A stretch of 64,000 bases of DNA from Rhizobiales bacterium CCH3-A5 (GCA_001556025.1 LSIB01000007.1:1-64000), one strand, 5' to 3'. Shown: positions 18,980 through 29,995, counted from the stretch's first letter. Notes: a model not told the origin generated them from the letters alone. Made by a program: numbers and translations.

Positions 18980-19536
18980 TGCACAGGCCCGTCTGGCTCG
19001 CGGCAGCGCCGCTTCTCCTCGCTGCGTTTGGGTCCGTGCGCGCGCAGCCCGCTACCGGCCCACTCGACCAGGTCTTTCCGCCGGGAGAACCGCTCTGCTA
19101 CGCCCGTCGCTATGACGCGGCGTATCTGCGCGCCAACCCGCGCCAGAGCGTGACCTCGGTCAGGCTTCTGCGCGACTTTCCGAGCCTGCGGCTCGATGCT
19201 GGCTGGAACCGGCTCCATCAGGCCAAGGACGGCCGCACCGCCTATGCGACGCTGATCGTGACCTATCGCGATAGCGGAGCGAGGCGCTTCGTCGGCGGGC
19301 CGAATTGCACGATCCGCGACGGCGGCGACATCTACTGCTCGGCCGGAAGCTGCGATGGCGGCGGCTTCACCCTCACCCGCGAGGAAGCCGACACCATCCT
19401 GATCGGCAAGAAGGGCGGCAACCAGCATTTCACCGTCTCGGGCGGATGCGCCGGCGGCCCCGACCGCAGTCTCAACCGGGGCGCTGGCGACGACGTCTTC
19501 CGGCTGAAGCGGATGCCGATCAAGGACTGTCGCTGA
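18979..19536 (+). CDS. Secreted Cys-rich protein of unknown function, tandem paralogue 2
   Basis: 185 residues. The signal peptide (RPVWLAAAPLLLAAFGSVRAQ) is followed by PGEPLCYARRYDAAYLRAN, a central NCTIRDGGDIYCSAGSCDGGG and the closing KRMPIKDCR. The cysteine pattern and the two end blocks match the preceding gene, which implies tandem duplication followed by divergence. The start is the ATG at 18979, which overlaps the TGA of the upstream gene and has AAGGAG eight bases before it; a GTG at 18970 is the alternative. The function is unknown. Export and likely disulfides point to a periplasmic or surface role. Confidence 0.75.
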   Translation: MHRPVWLAAAPLLLAAFGSVRAQPATGPLDQVFPPGEPLCYARRYDAAYLRANPRQSVTSVRLLRDFPSLRLDAGWNRLHQAKDGRTAYATLIVTYRDSGARRFVGGPNCTIRDGGDIYCSAGSCDGGGFTLTREEADTILIGKKGGNQHFTVSGGCAGGPDRSLNRGAGDDVFRLKRMPIKDCR

Positions 19537-19556
19537 CCGCAGACGCAGTCCCGACG

Positions 19557-19590
19557 GCAAAAGGAAAAGGCGGCCCCTGCGGGCCGCCTT
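19557..19590 (-). terminator. Rho-independent terminator of ftsH
   Basis: A 10-bp stem, AAGGCGGCCC (19567-19576) and GGGCCGCCTT (19581-19590). On the minus strand it runs into TTTTCCTTTT. It lies between the convergent paralogue pair and ftsH. It isolates ftsH from glmM downstream. Confidence 0.83.
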
Positions 19591-19614
19591 CATCCTGTAA
19601 ATCGACCGGATCGG

Positions 19615-21540
<1,926 letters not shown>

Positions 21541-21651
21541 CACCAGTCCGATCGGGCCTGCCGAAAATACGGGAGAGGCCAAAGGTTTGCAGAGTGCAAT
21601 CTATGTGCGGCACGCCCCCTTGCCAAGGGAAACAGGCCGCCTCGTCGCGCT

Positions 21652-22701
21652 TTACGATGCCGCAGGGTGAACGCCACGTCGTCGCATCCCCTCCCGGCGG
21701 ATCGTCAGCACGCCGGAACGCGACAAGGAGAGCACGCACCCCGATAATGTCCGGGTGATGGCACGGCCCTCGCGGGCCGCGCAAAGCAGCGCCTCAATGC
21801 AGGCTTCGAGCCGTTCCAGCCGCATCGGGCCGAGCGCGGCGACCTCCGCGACGGTGGCCGCGAGCACGCGCAGCGCCACGTCCTCGGGCTCGTCGGCGAG
21901 TGGCGCGAAGGCGATGCGCACTGCGTCGGGCGCCGTCGCCGGCAACGCCAGGCTCGCCCGCAACAGGCGCGCATGGTGCTCGAGCGCCGCCTCCATCCGC
22001 GCCAGCCGCCGCGACAACACGGAAAGCCGCACGGCGTCGAGCCCCTCCCCCGCCAGGACCGGCAGCAGCGCGCGCCAGCGCACGCGCTCGAAGCGCGGCT
22101 CGGCATTGCTCGGATCGGTGACGAAGGGAAGCCCGCGCGCCTGAGCGGTCGCAAGGAGACGCGCCTTGGTGACGCCGAGAAGCGGCCGCAACAGCACGAA
22201 CCCGTCCCGCTCGCTGCGCACCTTCATGCCGATCAGCCCGGCCGGACCGGAACCGTGCGCCATTCGCATGAGGATGGTCTCGGCCTGATCGTCGGCGGTG
22301 TGAGCGGTGATGAGCCCTGCTCCGCCAAGCCGCTGCGCCTCGTTCCCGAGCAGGAGGTAGCGCGCAGAACGCGCCTGCGCTTGCAAGCCTGTGCGCGGCT
22401 TGAGCCCGGTCCACTGGAGCGTCGCATGCGGCACGCCGAGCCTTCGGCACAGGGCGGCAACGCGTTCGGCCTCTTCGGCCGAGCCTTTGCGCAAGCCATG
22501 ATCGACGGTCGCGGCCATGAGTGCGGGTCGTCCGGGCACATCCGCCCATTCGCTCAGGAGCCCGAGCAGCGCCACGGAATCAGGCCCGCCGGACACGGCG
22601 ACCAGCAGGCGGGGAATGGGTTCGAGATCGGCAAACAGCGCCGCCGCCTCGTCGGCCGCGATCGGCGCGGCGGCCTTGGCTGGCGGCGAGGGCCCGCTCA
22701 A
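21652..22701 (-). CDS. tilS: tRNA(Ile)-lysidine synthetase
   Basis: 349 residues. It modifies C34 of the CAU-anticodon isoleucine tRNA to lysidine so that it reads AUA. The PP-loop SGGPDS is at residues 37-42, followed by TVDHGLR, TAHTADDQAETILMR and RPLLGVTKARL, all diagnostic of TilS. The C-terminal region is short compared with the E. coli enzyme. The apparent start is TTG at 22701, overlapping the TGA of cpoB as TTGA; no ATG lies before the PP-loop. The location between cpoB and ftsH is conserved in the order. Confidence 0.92.
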   Translation of the reverse strand: MSGPSPPAKAAAPIAADEAAALFADLEPIPRLLVAVSGGPDSVALLGLLSEWADVPGRPALMAATVDHGLRKGSAEEAERVAALCRRLGVPHATLQWTGLKPRTGLQAQARSARYLLLGNEAQRLGGAGLITAHTADDQAETILMRMAHGSGPAGLIGMKVRSERDGFVLLRPLLGVTKARLLATAQARGLPFVTDPSNAEPRFERVRWRALLPVLAGEGLDAVRLSVLSRRLARMEAALEHHARLLRASLALPATAPDAVRIAFAPLADEPEDVALRVLAATVAEVAALGPMRLERLEACIEALLCAAREGRAITRTLSGCVLSLSRSGVLTIRREGMRRRGVHPAAS

Positions 22702-23648
22702 GCGCAGCCGGAGCGGCGGCGCTCGCGCTCGACGCCCTGGCGCACGGCGTTCGAGGCGGTGGGATAATCCACCCCGACCTTGGCGTAGGTGGCGCAGGCC
22801 TGGTCGCGCGCGCCGAGCCCGTTCAGCGCCATGCCGAGCTTGAGCAGGCTCTCGGGCGCCTTGCTGGCGCGCGGCGAGTCGCGCGAGATCTTCAGGAACT
22901 GCTCGGCCGCCTCGCGATAGCGCTGGCGCTGGAAATAGGTCTCGCCGAGCCAGTAGGTCGCGTCGACCGCGAGCCGGTCGCGCGGATAGCTCTGCAGGAA
23001 CTGGCGGAAGCCCATTTCGGCCTGCTCGTACTCCTTGCGCAGGATCGAGGCGTAAGCGATGTCATAGGCGTCCTTCGCGGTCGCAGGTCCCGATGCCGCG
23101 GCGACGCTCGGCCCGCTGCGCGGACCCGCCGGCGGCAGGGCGCCCTGCGGCACGCCGCGGCCGACGCCCTGCAGATCGAGCGGGCCCTGATTGCCTCCGA
23201 AATCCTCCTCGATGACGCCGCCGATCGTGCCGCCACCGAGCGGGCGCGGCGCGCCTGCCGCTCCCTGCTGTTGGCTCGGGTCGAACGCATCGCCGCGCCG
23301 CTGCGGCACGGGCTGGCGCGGGGCCGGCTGCGCGGCCGGCCCCGATTGGGGGGCCCGCGCACCGCCGCGCTCGTTCAGGCGAAAATCGACATCCTGCTGG
23401 AACTTGCTCAACTGCTCGGTGAGCCTCCGGTTCTCGAACTGAAGCTGTTCGACCTGCCCCGAGAGCTGGCGAAGCTGGTTCTCCAGACGGTTCGTGCGGA
23501 CGAGCAGATCGGCCGCGTCCTGCGCCGTCGCGCTCATGGGCGCGGCCGCGAGCAGCAGCACGCCGAAGACGGCTTGCAGGACAAGGCGGCCGATGCCGCG
23601 AGCGGCGGGATTCCGGAACATCGTTTCAGACCAGTTCGCGTTTCGCAT
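22698..23648 (-). CDS. cpoB: Tol-Pal system protein CpoB (YbgF)
   Basis: About 316 residues. The signal peptide ends ...AAAPMSATAQ. A coiled coil (about residues 50-95, RTNRLENQLRQLSGQVEQLQ) is the trimerisation helix. A Gly/Pro/Gln-rich linker follows, then three TPR units (DAYDIAYASILRKEYEQAEMGFRQFL, YWLGETYFQRQRYREAAEQF, LLKLGMALNGLGARDQACATY). In other bacteria CpoB coordinates peptidoglycan synthesis with Tol-driven outer-membrane constriction. The start is uncertain: ATG at 23648 or 23621, and neither has a clear ribosome-binding site. A terminator lies between it and pal. Confidence 0.9.
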   Translation of the reverse strand: MRNANWSETMFRNPAARGIGRLVLQAVFGVLLLAAAPMSATAQDAADLLVRTNRLENQLRQLSGQVEQLQFENRRLTEQLSKFQQDVDFRLNERGGARAPQSGPAAQPAPRQPVPQRRGDAFDPSQQQGAAGAPRPLGGGTIGGVIEEDFGGNQGPLDLQGVGRGVPQGALPPAGPRSGPSVAAASGPATAKDAYDIAYASILRKEYEQAEMGFRQFLQSYPRDRLAVDATYWLGETYFQRQRYREAAEQFLKISRDSPRASKAPESLLKLGMALNGLGARDQACATYAKVGVDYPTASNAVRQGVERERRRSGCA

Positions 23649-23676
23649 GTGCAGTATCACACGCTGTCACCACGGC

Positions 23677-23722
23677 CAAAATATGAAAAGGCCGGCATTT
23701 CCGCTGCGGAAACACCGGCCTT
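23677..23722 (-). terminator. Rho-independent terminator after pal
   Basis: AAGGCCGG (23688-23695) pairs with CCGGCCTT (23715-23722), with an inner TTTCCGC/GCGGAAA stem. On the minus strand it is followed by TTCATATTTT. It sits between pal and cpoB, so cpoB expression needs read-through or a separate promoter. Confidence 0.8.
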
Positions 23723-23739
23723 CGTAAGATTGGTGAAGC

Positions 23740-24240
23740 TCAGACGCCGCCGGCGCCGTCGAGCAGGGTCACGCCGCGGCGGTTCTGCGACCAGCAGGAG
23801 ATGTCGTTGCAGACCGCGACGGGACGCTCCTTGCCATAGGAGACGATGCGCATGCGGTTGGCCTGGATGCCGCGCGAGGCGAGGTAGTCGCGCACGGTCT
23901 GGCCGCGACGGGCCGAGAGCGAGAAGTTGTATTCGCGCGTGCCGCGCTCATCGGCATGGCCCTCGACCACGAAGGTGTAGCGCGGATAGCGCTGCAGCCA
24001 CGCAGCCTGCTTGTCGAGCGTGGCGGTTGCGGTCGGGGTCAGGTCGGTCGAGTCGGTCTCGAAGAAGACGCGATCGCCGACATTGACCACGAAATCCTGT
24101 GCGCTGCCGGGCGTGGCCGCGCCGCCGGCGCCGAAGCCGTCCGCGTTCTGGGTGTTGGCGCAGGCGCCGAGAGCGAGCGAGGCGGCGATGGCGGCGGCGA
24201 AGCGGACGGCGCGACCGCTTGCGAAGAGGGTGGCGAGCAT
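23740..24240 (-). CDS. pal: Peptidoglycan-associated lipoprotein Pal
   Basis: 166 residues. The lipobox LALGAC gives a lipid-modified Cys after a signal peptide starting MLATLFASGRAV. The OmpA-like domain (about 55-160) contains VFFETDSTDLTPTATATL, FVVEGHADERGTREYNFSLSARRGQTVRDYL and RIVSYGKERP, with the Asp and Arg that bind meso-diaminopimelate. It anchors the outer membrane to peptidoglycan and binds TolB. The ATG at 24240 has GGAG seven bases upstream. The final residues (GVTLLDGAGGV) run slightly past the usual end. Confidence 0.96.
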   Translation of the reverse strand: MLATLFASGRAVRFAAAIAASLALGACANTQNADGFGAGGAATPGSAQDFVVNVGDRVFFETDSTDLTPTATATLDKQAAWLQRYPRYTFVVEGHADERGTREYNFSLSARRGQTVRDYLASRGIQANRMRIVSYGKERPVAVCNDISCWSQNRRGVTLLDGAGGV

Positions 24241-24466
24241 GGTGTGACTCCGGGGCAATCAGAATTGGGACGATCAGAATTGCGAGGCTTGGCTCAACAG
24301 AGAAAAACGCTTGCGACAGGCCATCAGCAATGAAGCGTCAACCTAAACGACAACTTGCCAAAGCAAGGCGAAATGGCGGCATTGCGGCGTATGGTTAATC
24401 AATTGCAGGCAGATGTGTCATTTCAGGAGGTGTTGCGTCGGCGCATCGCTGCGCGAGCGGCGTCGC
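24241..24466. other. Intergenic region between pal and the DUF2939-like gene (226 bases)
   Basis: It presumably carries a pal promoter, since the DUF2939-like gene interrupts the usual tolB-pal contiguity. A/T-rich stretches occur at 24290-24420. I see no small gene or clear dyad. Confidence 0.4.
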
Positions 24467-25105
24467 TCACGGCCGTGCCGCCGTCCGCGTCGTCAACTCG
24501 TCGGCGAGACGGTTGATCATCGCCTCGGGCAGCAGCACCGAACGCAACTGCCAGCGCCAGTCGCGCAGGCCGAAATTCAGCTTGTAGCCGGTCATCTCGG
24601 GCTGGACCGCGAAACTGTCGAGCCCGGTGAAACCAGACGCCATGAACAGGTCGAAGGCACGGCCTATCCCGTCGATCGGCGGAAGCGCGGCGCTGTCGCC
24701 GACCAGCGCACCGGCGGCCGAGCGGGTTCGTCCTTGCGCCAGCAGTTCAGCCAGCGCCTCGGGCGTCAGATAATCGGCGACGATCGCTGCGACATAGCCG
24801 GTGGCGACGCCGCCGATCACCTGGCGCTTCAGCGGATCGATGTTCCGCAACTGGGGATTCCGCGCGAGATAGGCCTGTACGATCTGGCGGGCGAAGCTGT
24901 TGCGCAGGCCCGCGACATCCATCCGCGCGATCGCGCCCGCGCTGTCGCCGGACTGCACGGCGAGCGCGAAGCGTGTCGCCGCGACATAGGGCGAGAGCCA
25001 GTAGCCGACGAGCAGCAATGCGGCGGCAAGACCTGCGACCAGCCCGTAACGCCGTCGCGGCCGCTCGACGCGTCCATAGGCATCGTCGGTCAGGTGATGG
25101 GTCAT
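24467..25105 (-). CDS. DUF2939-like membrane-anchored protein
   Basis: 212 residues. One N-terminal transmembrane helix (about 22-40, GLVAGLAAALLLVGYWLSP) is followed by a periplasmic domain that starts YVAATRFALAVQSGDSAGAI and ends in a short conserved GLRDWRWQLRSVLLPEAMI block. This matches the DUF2939 pattern of a helix plus a domain with an early Asp and a late Trp-Arg. Function is unknown. It sits between tolB and pal on the same strand, where the order normally has nothing. The start is the ATG of MTHHLTDDAYG; the ribosome-binding site is weak. Confidence 0.72.
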   Translation of the reverse strand: MTHHLTDDAYGRVERPRRRYGLVAGLAAALLLVGYWLSPYVAATRFALAVQSGDSAGAIARMDVAGLRNSFARQIVQAYLARNPQLRNIDPLKRQVIGGVATGYVAAIVADYLTPEALAELLAQGRTRSAAGALVGDSAALPPIDGIGRAFDLFMASGFTGLDSFAVQPEMTGYKLNFGLRDWRWQLRSVLLPEAMINRLADELTTRTAARP

Positions 25106-25220
25106 CACGGTTCGGTTTGCCTCGCGCAGGCCCTGAGTGACGAAGGCCTGTGACGAGAAGACGGCGGCGCGGAGCAAAAGTTCCGCCGGCGCTCTGGTCG
25201 AACGGCCGATGGAAGGCGGC

Positions 25221-26558
25221 TCAGCGTGCCGCCGTCAGCAGCGGCGACCAGGTCGGGTCGGAGGCGAAGGCCGGCGTCGGCACCGGCGCCTCGACGCGGC
25301 CGGTGATGTCGACCATGTAGAGCTTGCCGCCGGACTGCCCGCCCGGATCGCGGAAGAACATGATGTACTGCCCGTTCGGGGCCCAGTTCGGCGCCTCGTT
25401 GTGGAAGCCTTCGGTCAGCAGGCGCTCGCCCGTGCCGTCGGGTCGCATCACGCCGATGGCGAAGCCGCCGCCGGTGCGCTTGGTGAAGGCGATCAGGTCG
25501 CCGCGCGGCGACCATGACGGCTGCGAATAGGAGCCCTGCGCGAAGGAGAGCCGCTTGCCCTCCCCGCCGCTCGACGGCATCACGTACAGCTGCTGCGAGC
25601 CGCCGCGGTCGCTTTCGAAGACGATCTGCGCACCGTCGGGCGAATAGGACGGCGAGGTGTCGATCGCGCCCGTCGAGGTCAGTCGCGTCGTCGAGCGCGA
25701 GCCGATGTCCATGGCGTAGAGATTGGCGTTGCCGCCCTGCTGCAGCGAGAGCGCGATGCGCGCCCCGTTCGGCGAGAAGCGCGGACTCGAGGTCATGTCG
25801 GGAAAATTGCCGACGATCTGGCGCTGCCCCGTCTCGATGTTGAGCACATGCACGCGCGGCTGCTCGCCCAGCCGCTGCGACATATAGGTCACCTCCTGCG
25901 ACACCGGCGAATAGCGCGGCGTCACCACCGAGACCGAACCATCGGTCAGGTAGCGCACATTCGCGCCGTCCTGGTCCATGATCGCCAGCCGCTTGCGGCG
26001 GTTCTCCTTGGGGCCCGATTCATCGACAAAGACGACGCGCGTGTCGAAGAACCCGCCCACGCCCGTGATCTTGCTGAAGATGGCATCCGAGATGATGTGC
26101 CCGACGCGGCGGTTGTTGCTCGGATCGGTGAAATATTGCTGCCCGTCGGTCTGCGTGCCGGTGGTGACGTCCCAGAGCCGGAACTCGGCCTTGATCCGGC
26201 CCGAGGCGTCGCGCGAGACCCGGCCCGTCACCAGCGCCTGCACGCCTGCGGCCTTCCACGCCTCGAACTGGGGCACGGAATCGAAGGGCGGGCTCTTGTC
26301 GGGATGACGGCCCTTGTCGATCGGCGTGAAATAGCCGCAGCGCCGCAGGTTGTTGGTGATGACGCCGGAGACCAGCACACCGCCCTCGCCCGCGAAATCC
26401 GCGATCGCGATCGGCAGCGGCTGGAACGAGCCGCCGCGCAGGTCGATGACGAGTTCGGCTTTCGCGATGGTCGGAACCAGAAGCGAGGCGCCCGCCAGCG
26501 CGAGCGCGCGGCGGCGGGTCAGGCCCGGCGAGGAAAGATGCGTGGAAATGAGGGTCAC
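25221..26558 (-). CDS. tolB: Tol-Pal system beta-propeller protein TolB
   Basis: 445 residues. An N-terminal domain with IAIADFAG is followed by a six-bladed beta-propeller with repeated SPDG/SPNGxRIA blades ([43 protein letters not shown]). It is periplasmic and cycles between Pal and TolA. The signal sequence [15 protein letters not shown] has twin arginines, so Tat export is possible, as for some alphaproteobacterial TolB proteins. It overlaps the tolA stop by four bases (ATGA). Confidence 0.96.
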   Translation of the reverse strand: MTLISTHLSSPGLTRRRALALAGASLLVPTIAKAELVIDLRGGSFQPLPIAIADFAGEGGVLVSGVITNNLRRCGYFTPIDKGRHPDKSPPFDSVPQFEAWKAAGVQALVTGRVSRDASGRIKAEFRLWDVTTGTQTDGQQYFTDPSNNRRVGHIISDAIFSKITGVGGFFDTRVVFVDESGPKENRRKRLAIMDQDGANVRYLTDGSVSVVTPRYSPVSQEVTYMSQRLGEQPRVHVLNIETGQRQIVGNFPDMTSSPRFSPNGARIALSLQQGGNANLYAMDIGSRSTTRLTSTGAIDTSPSYSPDGAQIVFESDRGGSQQLYVMPSSGGEGKRLSFAQGSYSQPSWSPRGDLIAFTKRTGGGFAIGVMRPDGTGERLLTEGFHNEAPNWAPNGQYIMFFRDPGGQSGGKLYMVDITGRVEAPVPTPAFASDPTWSPLLTAAR

Positions 26559-27757
26559 AGGATGTCCCTTGCGTCGAAATTGACGACGACATCGCGCCAG
26601 TCGTCATAATAGGAGGCGAACTGGGCCGGAATGCGCAATGGTGCGCAGCGGCGGGTCGCGGTGAGAGCCGAATCGGCTGCTACCCTGAACAGCGGATCCG
26701 ACGAGGAGTTGACGACGCCGGGCTGGCCGGCGAGCGAGCCGTCGGTATTGAGCTTCATGCGCACCTGCGGCACCACTTGGGCGCGGCTGTTGGCCAGCGC
26801 GATCGGCACGTTCCAGCACTTCAGAAGCTGCTCCTGGATGATGCCGACGAGTTGCGCCCGCAGCGACGGGCTGAGCTTCTGCGACGCCCCGCGCTCGGTG
26901 CCGAGCGAGGCGGTGCGGTTGATCTGCGGCGCGGCCGAGCCCGAGGACTGCGCCTGCTCCTTCGACTGAAGCAGCTTGGCGATGTCGGTCGGATTGAAGT
27001 TCTTGGCGATCTCGGCCTCGCGCTTCGCCTTGGCCTCCGCTTCCTGCTTGGCCTTGGCGGCAGCCGCGATCTTGGCCGTCTGCTCGGCTTCCGCCTTGGC
27101 CTTGGCCGCAAGCTCGGCCTTTGCCTTCGCGGCCTCGGCGGCTTCCGCCTTCGCCTGCGCTTCCGCCTTGGCTTTGGCCGCGGCTTCCGCGCGCGCCGCT
27201 TCGGCTTCGGCCTTCGCCTTGGCGGCGGCCTTGGCGTCTTCCTCGGCCTTGCGCGCTTTCGAGGCGAGTTCGGCCTCCTCGGCAAGCCTCGCCAATTCGT
27301 CGCGGCGTTGCTGCGCCTCGGCCTGGGCCTGCGCCTCGCTCTTCTGCGGCGGCTGTTTCGCCGGCTCGGGCGGCTTCACCTGCGGCTCTGTTTTCGGCAG
27401 CAGCGCGGTTCGCGAGGGCGGCAGCGGAGCTGCGGCATTGTCGTCGGCCGTCTTGAGGTCGACCGGGCGGCTCGGTGGAGCCGGCGTATCGACCTTGGCC
27501 TCGCCCGCCTCCTTGCGTTCGACGATCTCAGCCTGGCGCTCGGCGCGCTGGATCGGCTGCGCCTCAACCTTCTGGGCCTGGCGTTCGCCGCGCGTGACTT
27601 GGTTCAGCGCACTGGGATCGACCACCTCGACGGCGATCGCCTCCTCGTTCTCCGGCAGCGGCGCAGGCGATGAAAACGCCAGAAGCCCCGCGACGAGAAA
27701 CGTCGCGTGGCCCAGCGCGGACACCACCATGCCCGGTTCGGAGGTCGACAGCTTCAC
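26555..27757 (-). CDS. tolA: Cell envelope integrity protein TolA
   Basis: 400 residues. A single N-terminal transmembrane helix ([22 protein letters not shown]) is followed by a very long Ala/Lys/Glu-rich helix (about residues 140-260) rich in KAKAEAE-type repeats. The C-terminal domain ([21 protein letters not shown] ... [22 protein letters not shown]) contacts Pal, TolB or substrates. It transmits the proton-motive force of TolQR across the periplasm. The start is a GTG at 27757 that places the membrane helix at residues 10-30. It overlaps tolB by four bases. The biased base composition makes all antisense frames open here. Confidence 0.94.
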   Translation of the reverse strand: MKLSTSEPGMVVSALGHATFLVAGLLAFSSPAPLPENEEAIAVEVVDPSALNQVTRGERQAQKVEAQPIQRAERQAEIVERKEAGEAKVDTPAPPSRPVDLKTADDNAAAPLPPSRTALLPKTEPQVKPPEPAKQPPQKSEAQAQAEAQQRRDELARLAEEAELASKARKAEEDAKAAAKAKAEAEAARAEAAAKAKAEAQAKAEAAEAAKAKAELAAKAKAEAEQTAKIAAAAKAKQEAEAKAKREAEIAKNFNPTDIAKLLQSKEQAQSSGSAAPQINRTASLGTERGASQKLSPSLRAQLVGIIQEQLLKCWNVPIALANSRAQVVPQVRMKLNTDGSLAGQPGVVNSSSDPLFRVAADSALTATRRCAPLRIPAQFASYYDDWRDVVVNFDARDIL

Positions 27758-27785
27758 GCCCTGAACATCCCCGCTCGCAACAACC

Positions 27786-28232
27786 TCAACGCGCCGGCTC
27801 GGTGACCAGCGCGACCTTCTTGAAACCGGCCGAGGTGATCGTCGACATCACCGAGGCGACGCGGCCGTAGTCGATCTGCCGGTCGCCGCGCACGTAGATG
27901 CGCTGCTCGTAACCCTGGTTGGTTAGGGTCTGGAGCTTGCCGACGAGATCGGGCTCCAGCGTCGGCTGGTCCTGCAGGAAGATCTGGCCCTTGCCGTCGA
28001 TGGCGATGGTGATCGGCTTCTGGTCGACATTGATCGGCTTGGCGCCGGTCTGCGGCAGGTCGATCGGCACGCCGGTCGCGATCAAAGGGGCTGCGACCAT
28101 GAAGATGATCAGCAGCACCAGCATCACGTCGATGAACGGCGTCATGTTGATCTCGGCGATGGCGCCGTGGCGACGACCCCGTCGCCCCCGTCTTCCGCCG
28201 GACTTCGCGCCGGATGCTGCAGACATGCCCAT
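27786..28232 (-). CDS. tolR: Biopolymer transporter TolR (ExbD family)
   Basis: 148 residues. A basic Gly/Arg-rich N-terminus is followed by INMTPFIDVMLVLLIIFMV, which carries the membrane helix with the proton-path Asp. The periplasmic dimer domain follows (VDQKPITIAIDGKGQIFLQ, YVRGDRQIDYGRVASVMSTI). With TolQ it forms the proton-driven motor that energises TolA. There are two ATG candidates (28232 and 28226), six bases apart; the outer is used here. Confidence 0.96.
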   Translation of the reverse strand: MGMSAASGAKSGGRRGRRGRRHGAIAEINMTPFIDVMLVLLIIFMVAAPLIATGVPIDLPQTGAKPINVDQKPITIAIDGKGQIFLQDQPTLEPDLVGKLQTLTNQGYEQRIYVRGDRQIDYGRVASVMSTITSAGFKKVALVTEPAR

Positions 28233-28244
28233 TGCGCTATCCCT

Positions 28245-28955
28245 TCAAGCCGCCAGCCGCTCGTCGATCTGCCGCGACAGGATCGCGGAGAACTCGTCGG
28301 CGAAGGCCTCGAGCCGGTTTTGCGCCTTGGCCACCTCGGACTGCAGCTTGTTGTAGGCCATCAGCGCCGGAATCGCGGCGAACAGCCCGATCGCGGTGGC
28401 AAACAGCGCCTCGGCGATGCCGGGCGCAACGACCGCCAGCGATGAGTTCTTCGAGACGGCAATGGCGGTGAAGGAGTTCATGATGCCCCATACCGTGCCG
28501 AACAGGCCGATGAAGGGCGCAGCCGACGCGATGGTCGAGAGCACCAGCAGCTTGCCTTCCAGCCGTTCGGCCTCGCGCTGGATCGTGACGTCGAGCACCT
28601 TGTCGATGCGCTGCGACAGGCTGGCGACCGAGCGCCCGCCATTCTCGAAGGAGCGCTTCCATTCGCGCATCGCCGCCACGAAGACGGCGGCCATGTCGTT
28701 GACGGGCTTGCCCGACAGGTCGCGGTAGAGTTCCTCCAGCGAACGGCCCGACCAGAACACCTCCTCGAAGGCGTCCATGTCCCGGCGCGTGCGGCGATAA
28801 AGCAGCGTCTTGTCGACGATGATCGACCAGCACCAGACCGAGGCCCCGAGCAGCCCGATCATCACCAGCTTGACGACGATATGGGCATGCCAAAACAGCG
28901 ACCAGAACGACATGTCGATCTGCGGAGCCGCCTGCGCGATCTCGGCCGGGTTCAT
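28245..28955 (-). CDS. tolQ: Tol-Pal system protein TolQ
   Basis: 236 residues. MotA/TolQ/ExbB-type proton channel with three transmembrane segments: about 25-45 ([21 protein letters not shown]), 140-162 ([21 protein letters not shown]) and 175-195 ([26 protein letters not shown]). The [10 protein letters not shown] and EALxxTAxGLxAAIPA motifs are diagnostic. The ATG at 28955 has AAGGAAG upstream; the frame is open further upstream but without homology. It is the first gene of tolQRAB. ybgC, its usual upstream neighbour, lies 1.7 kb away beyond two inserted genes. Confidence 0.97.
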   Translation of the reverse strand: MNPAEIAQAAPQIDMSFWSLFWHAHIVVKLVMIGLLGASVWCWSIIVDKTLLYRRTRRDMDAFEEVFWSGRSLEELYRDLSGKPVNDMAAVFVAAMREWKRSFENGGRSVASLSQRIDKVLDVTIQREAERLEGKLLVLSTIASAAPFIGLFGTVWGIMNSFTAIAVSKNSSLAVVAPGIAEALFATAIGLFAAIPALMAYNKLQSEVAKAQNRLEAFADEFSAILSRQIDERLAA

Positions 28956-29302
28956 CTGGTCTTCCTTCTTGCATCGCGGCGGAGTCAGGCCTGAGAAACC
29001 AATTCTCTTGGCCATGTCCCGCCGCACGCGTCGCAGGGTGACCCCGCGCCGCCGCCCGATCTGCGCTTCCGGGAAACTGACAAGGCCCTCAATCGCTTGG
29101 GAATCCGGCGAAAGATGGGCGCAAGCGGGGGTTTCCTGCGAAACGCATGTTTCCCTTCGAGTTAAGCCTCCAGCAAGGTTAATGCCGGGTATACATGGCG
29201 CATCTGCAACACTGCGGCAGCGAATACGCGACATGCGAAAATGCCCGCCCCGGTTTCCCGGAGCGGGCGTCAATCTTCGGCCGAACGGATCGGCGCGGAG
29301 GT
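28956..29302. other. Intergenic region before tolQ (347 bases)
   Basis: It holds the DUF2852 terminator at 29238-29268 and presumably the tolQ promoter. Between 29140 and 29200 the sequence is relatively A/T-rich with two TTAA sites 13 bases apart, but I cannot defend a -35/-10 pair. No small gene is seen. Confidence 0.5.
29238..29268 (-). terminator. Rho-independent terminator of the DUF2852 gene
   Basis: GCCCGCCCCGG (29243-29253) pairs with CCGGAGCGGGC (29258-29268) with one mismatch. On the minus strand it is followed by ATTTTCG. It separates DUF2852 from tolQ. Confidence 0.8.
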
Positions 29303-29752
29303 TCAGGCGGCCGGCGGAGGCACGGCGTCGCCGGCCCTGCGATCGGCCATGAACTGGTCGAACTCGGCCTTGTCGCGGGCCATGCGCAGGCGGCCCAGGA
29401 AGTCCTGGAACTCGCGCTGCTCGTCCTCGAGCCGGCGCAGCGTCTCCTGACGGTACTCGTCGAAGGCGCGGTTGCCGCTCGACGGGCCGCGATGCCAGCC
29501 GCCGCCGCCAAAACCACGCTCGCCGCCTTCACCGCCGCCCATGCGCTGGCGCAGGCGGTCCATCTTCTCCTGCAGGCGGCTCATCTTGTACTCATGGCGC
29601 CCTGCGCCGGCATATCCGCATCCCATGCGTCCGCTCCAGATCACAAAGGCCAGGGTCGCGAGACCCAGAGGCCACCACACGATGAAGCCGAGGACCGCGA
29701 AGGCGATCCAGGCCCCTCTCCCAAACTCGTCCAGCTTCGCGACGATCGGCAT
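29303..29752 (-). CDS. DUF2852 domain membrane protein
   Basis: 149 residues. An N-terminal hydrophobic stretch (about 13-40, WIAFAVLGFIVWWPLGLATLAFVIW) forms one long or two short membrane helices. A charged cytoplasmic part follows with a coiled coil (MSRLQEKMDRLRQRM), a Gly-rich linker, and the conserved NRAFDEYRQETLRRLEDEQREFQDFLGRLRMARDKAEFDQFM block that defines DUF2852. Function is unknown. The ATG follows GAGGGAAC. Its promoter has a consensus -35 and a perfect operator over the -10/+1 region, matching one at the upstream tetR gene, so it is probably repressed by that regulator. Confidence 0.85.
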   Translation of the reverse strand: MPIVAKLDEFGRGAWIAFAVLGFIVWWPLGLATLAFVIWSGRMGCGYAGAGRHEYKMSRLQEKMDRLRQRMGGGEGGERGFGGGGWHRGPSSGNRAFDEYRQETLRRLEDEQREFQDFLGRLRMARDKAEFDQFMADRRAGDAVPPPAA

Positions 29753-29771
29753 CGTTCCCTCTCTGACGTGA

Positions 29772-29790
29772 ATGTAAATCACATTTACAT
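29772..29790 (-). promoter_or_regulatory. Operator-like palindrome in the DUF2852 promoter
   Basis: ATGTAAAT (29772-29779), CAC, ATTTACAT (29783-29790): a perfect 8-bp dyad, 19 bp in all. It abuts or overlaps the proposed -10 element and ends 19 bases before the start codon. A related 19-bp dyad lies over the start of tetR at 30642-30660. Confidence 0.75.
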
Positions 29791-29818
29791 AAATGGATGT
29801 GGTCGAGCGGGTTGTCAA
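29789..29818 (-). promoter_or_regulatory. Sigma-70-type promoter of the DUF2852 gene
   Basis: On the minus strand TTGACA (29818-29813), an 18-base spacer, then ATTTAT (29794-29789). The -35 matches the consensus exactly, which is uncommon in this GC-rich window. The repressor-like dyad begins at the -10. Confidence 0.6.
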
Positions 29819-29859
29819 GATCGGCGGGTGCGGCGGTTGAAGTTTGTTGGTCAGCGGCT

Positions 29860-29912
29860 TCCCTTGTCATTCCGGGGCTTCGCGCGGCGAAGCACCCGTT
29901 ACCCAGGACGGG
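29860..29912. repeat. Degenerate intergenic palindrome (GTCATTCCGG type)
   Basis: GTCATTCCGGGG begins at 29865 and is followed by GCTTCGC/GCGAAGC. The first arm matches the family A element, but the far arm is not conserved. It lies downstream of tetR. Confidence 0.4.
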
Positions 29913-29995
29913 GCGAGCACGCCGATGCACCGAATGTATTGAGCCCGGTCATGGGTCCGGGTTCAGCCGACGGCCGCCCCGGAAACTCAATAGGC

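Noticed and set aside
29865..29995. tetR terminator in the palindrome after tetR
   Set aside because: The stem is short and there is no U-tract; it resembles the dispersed family A element instead.
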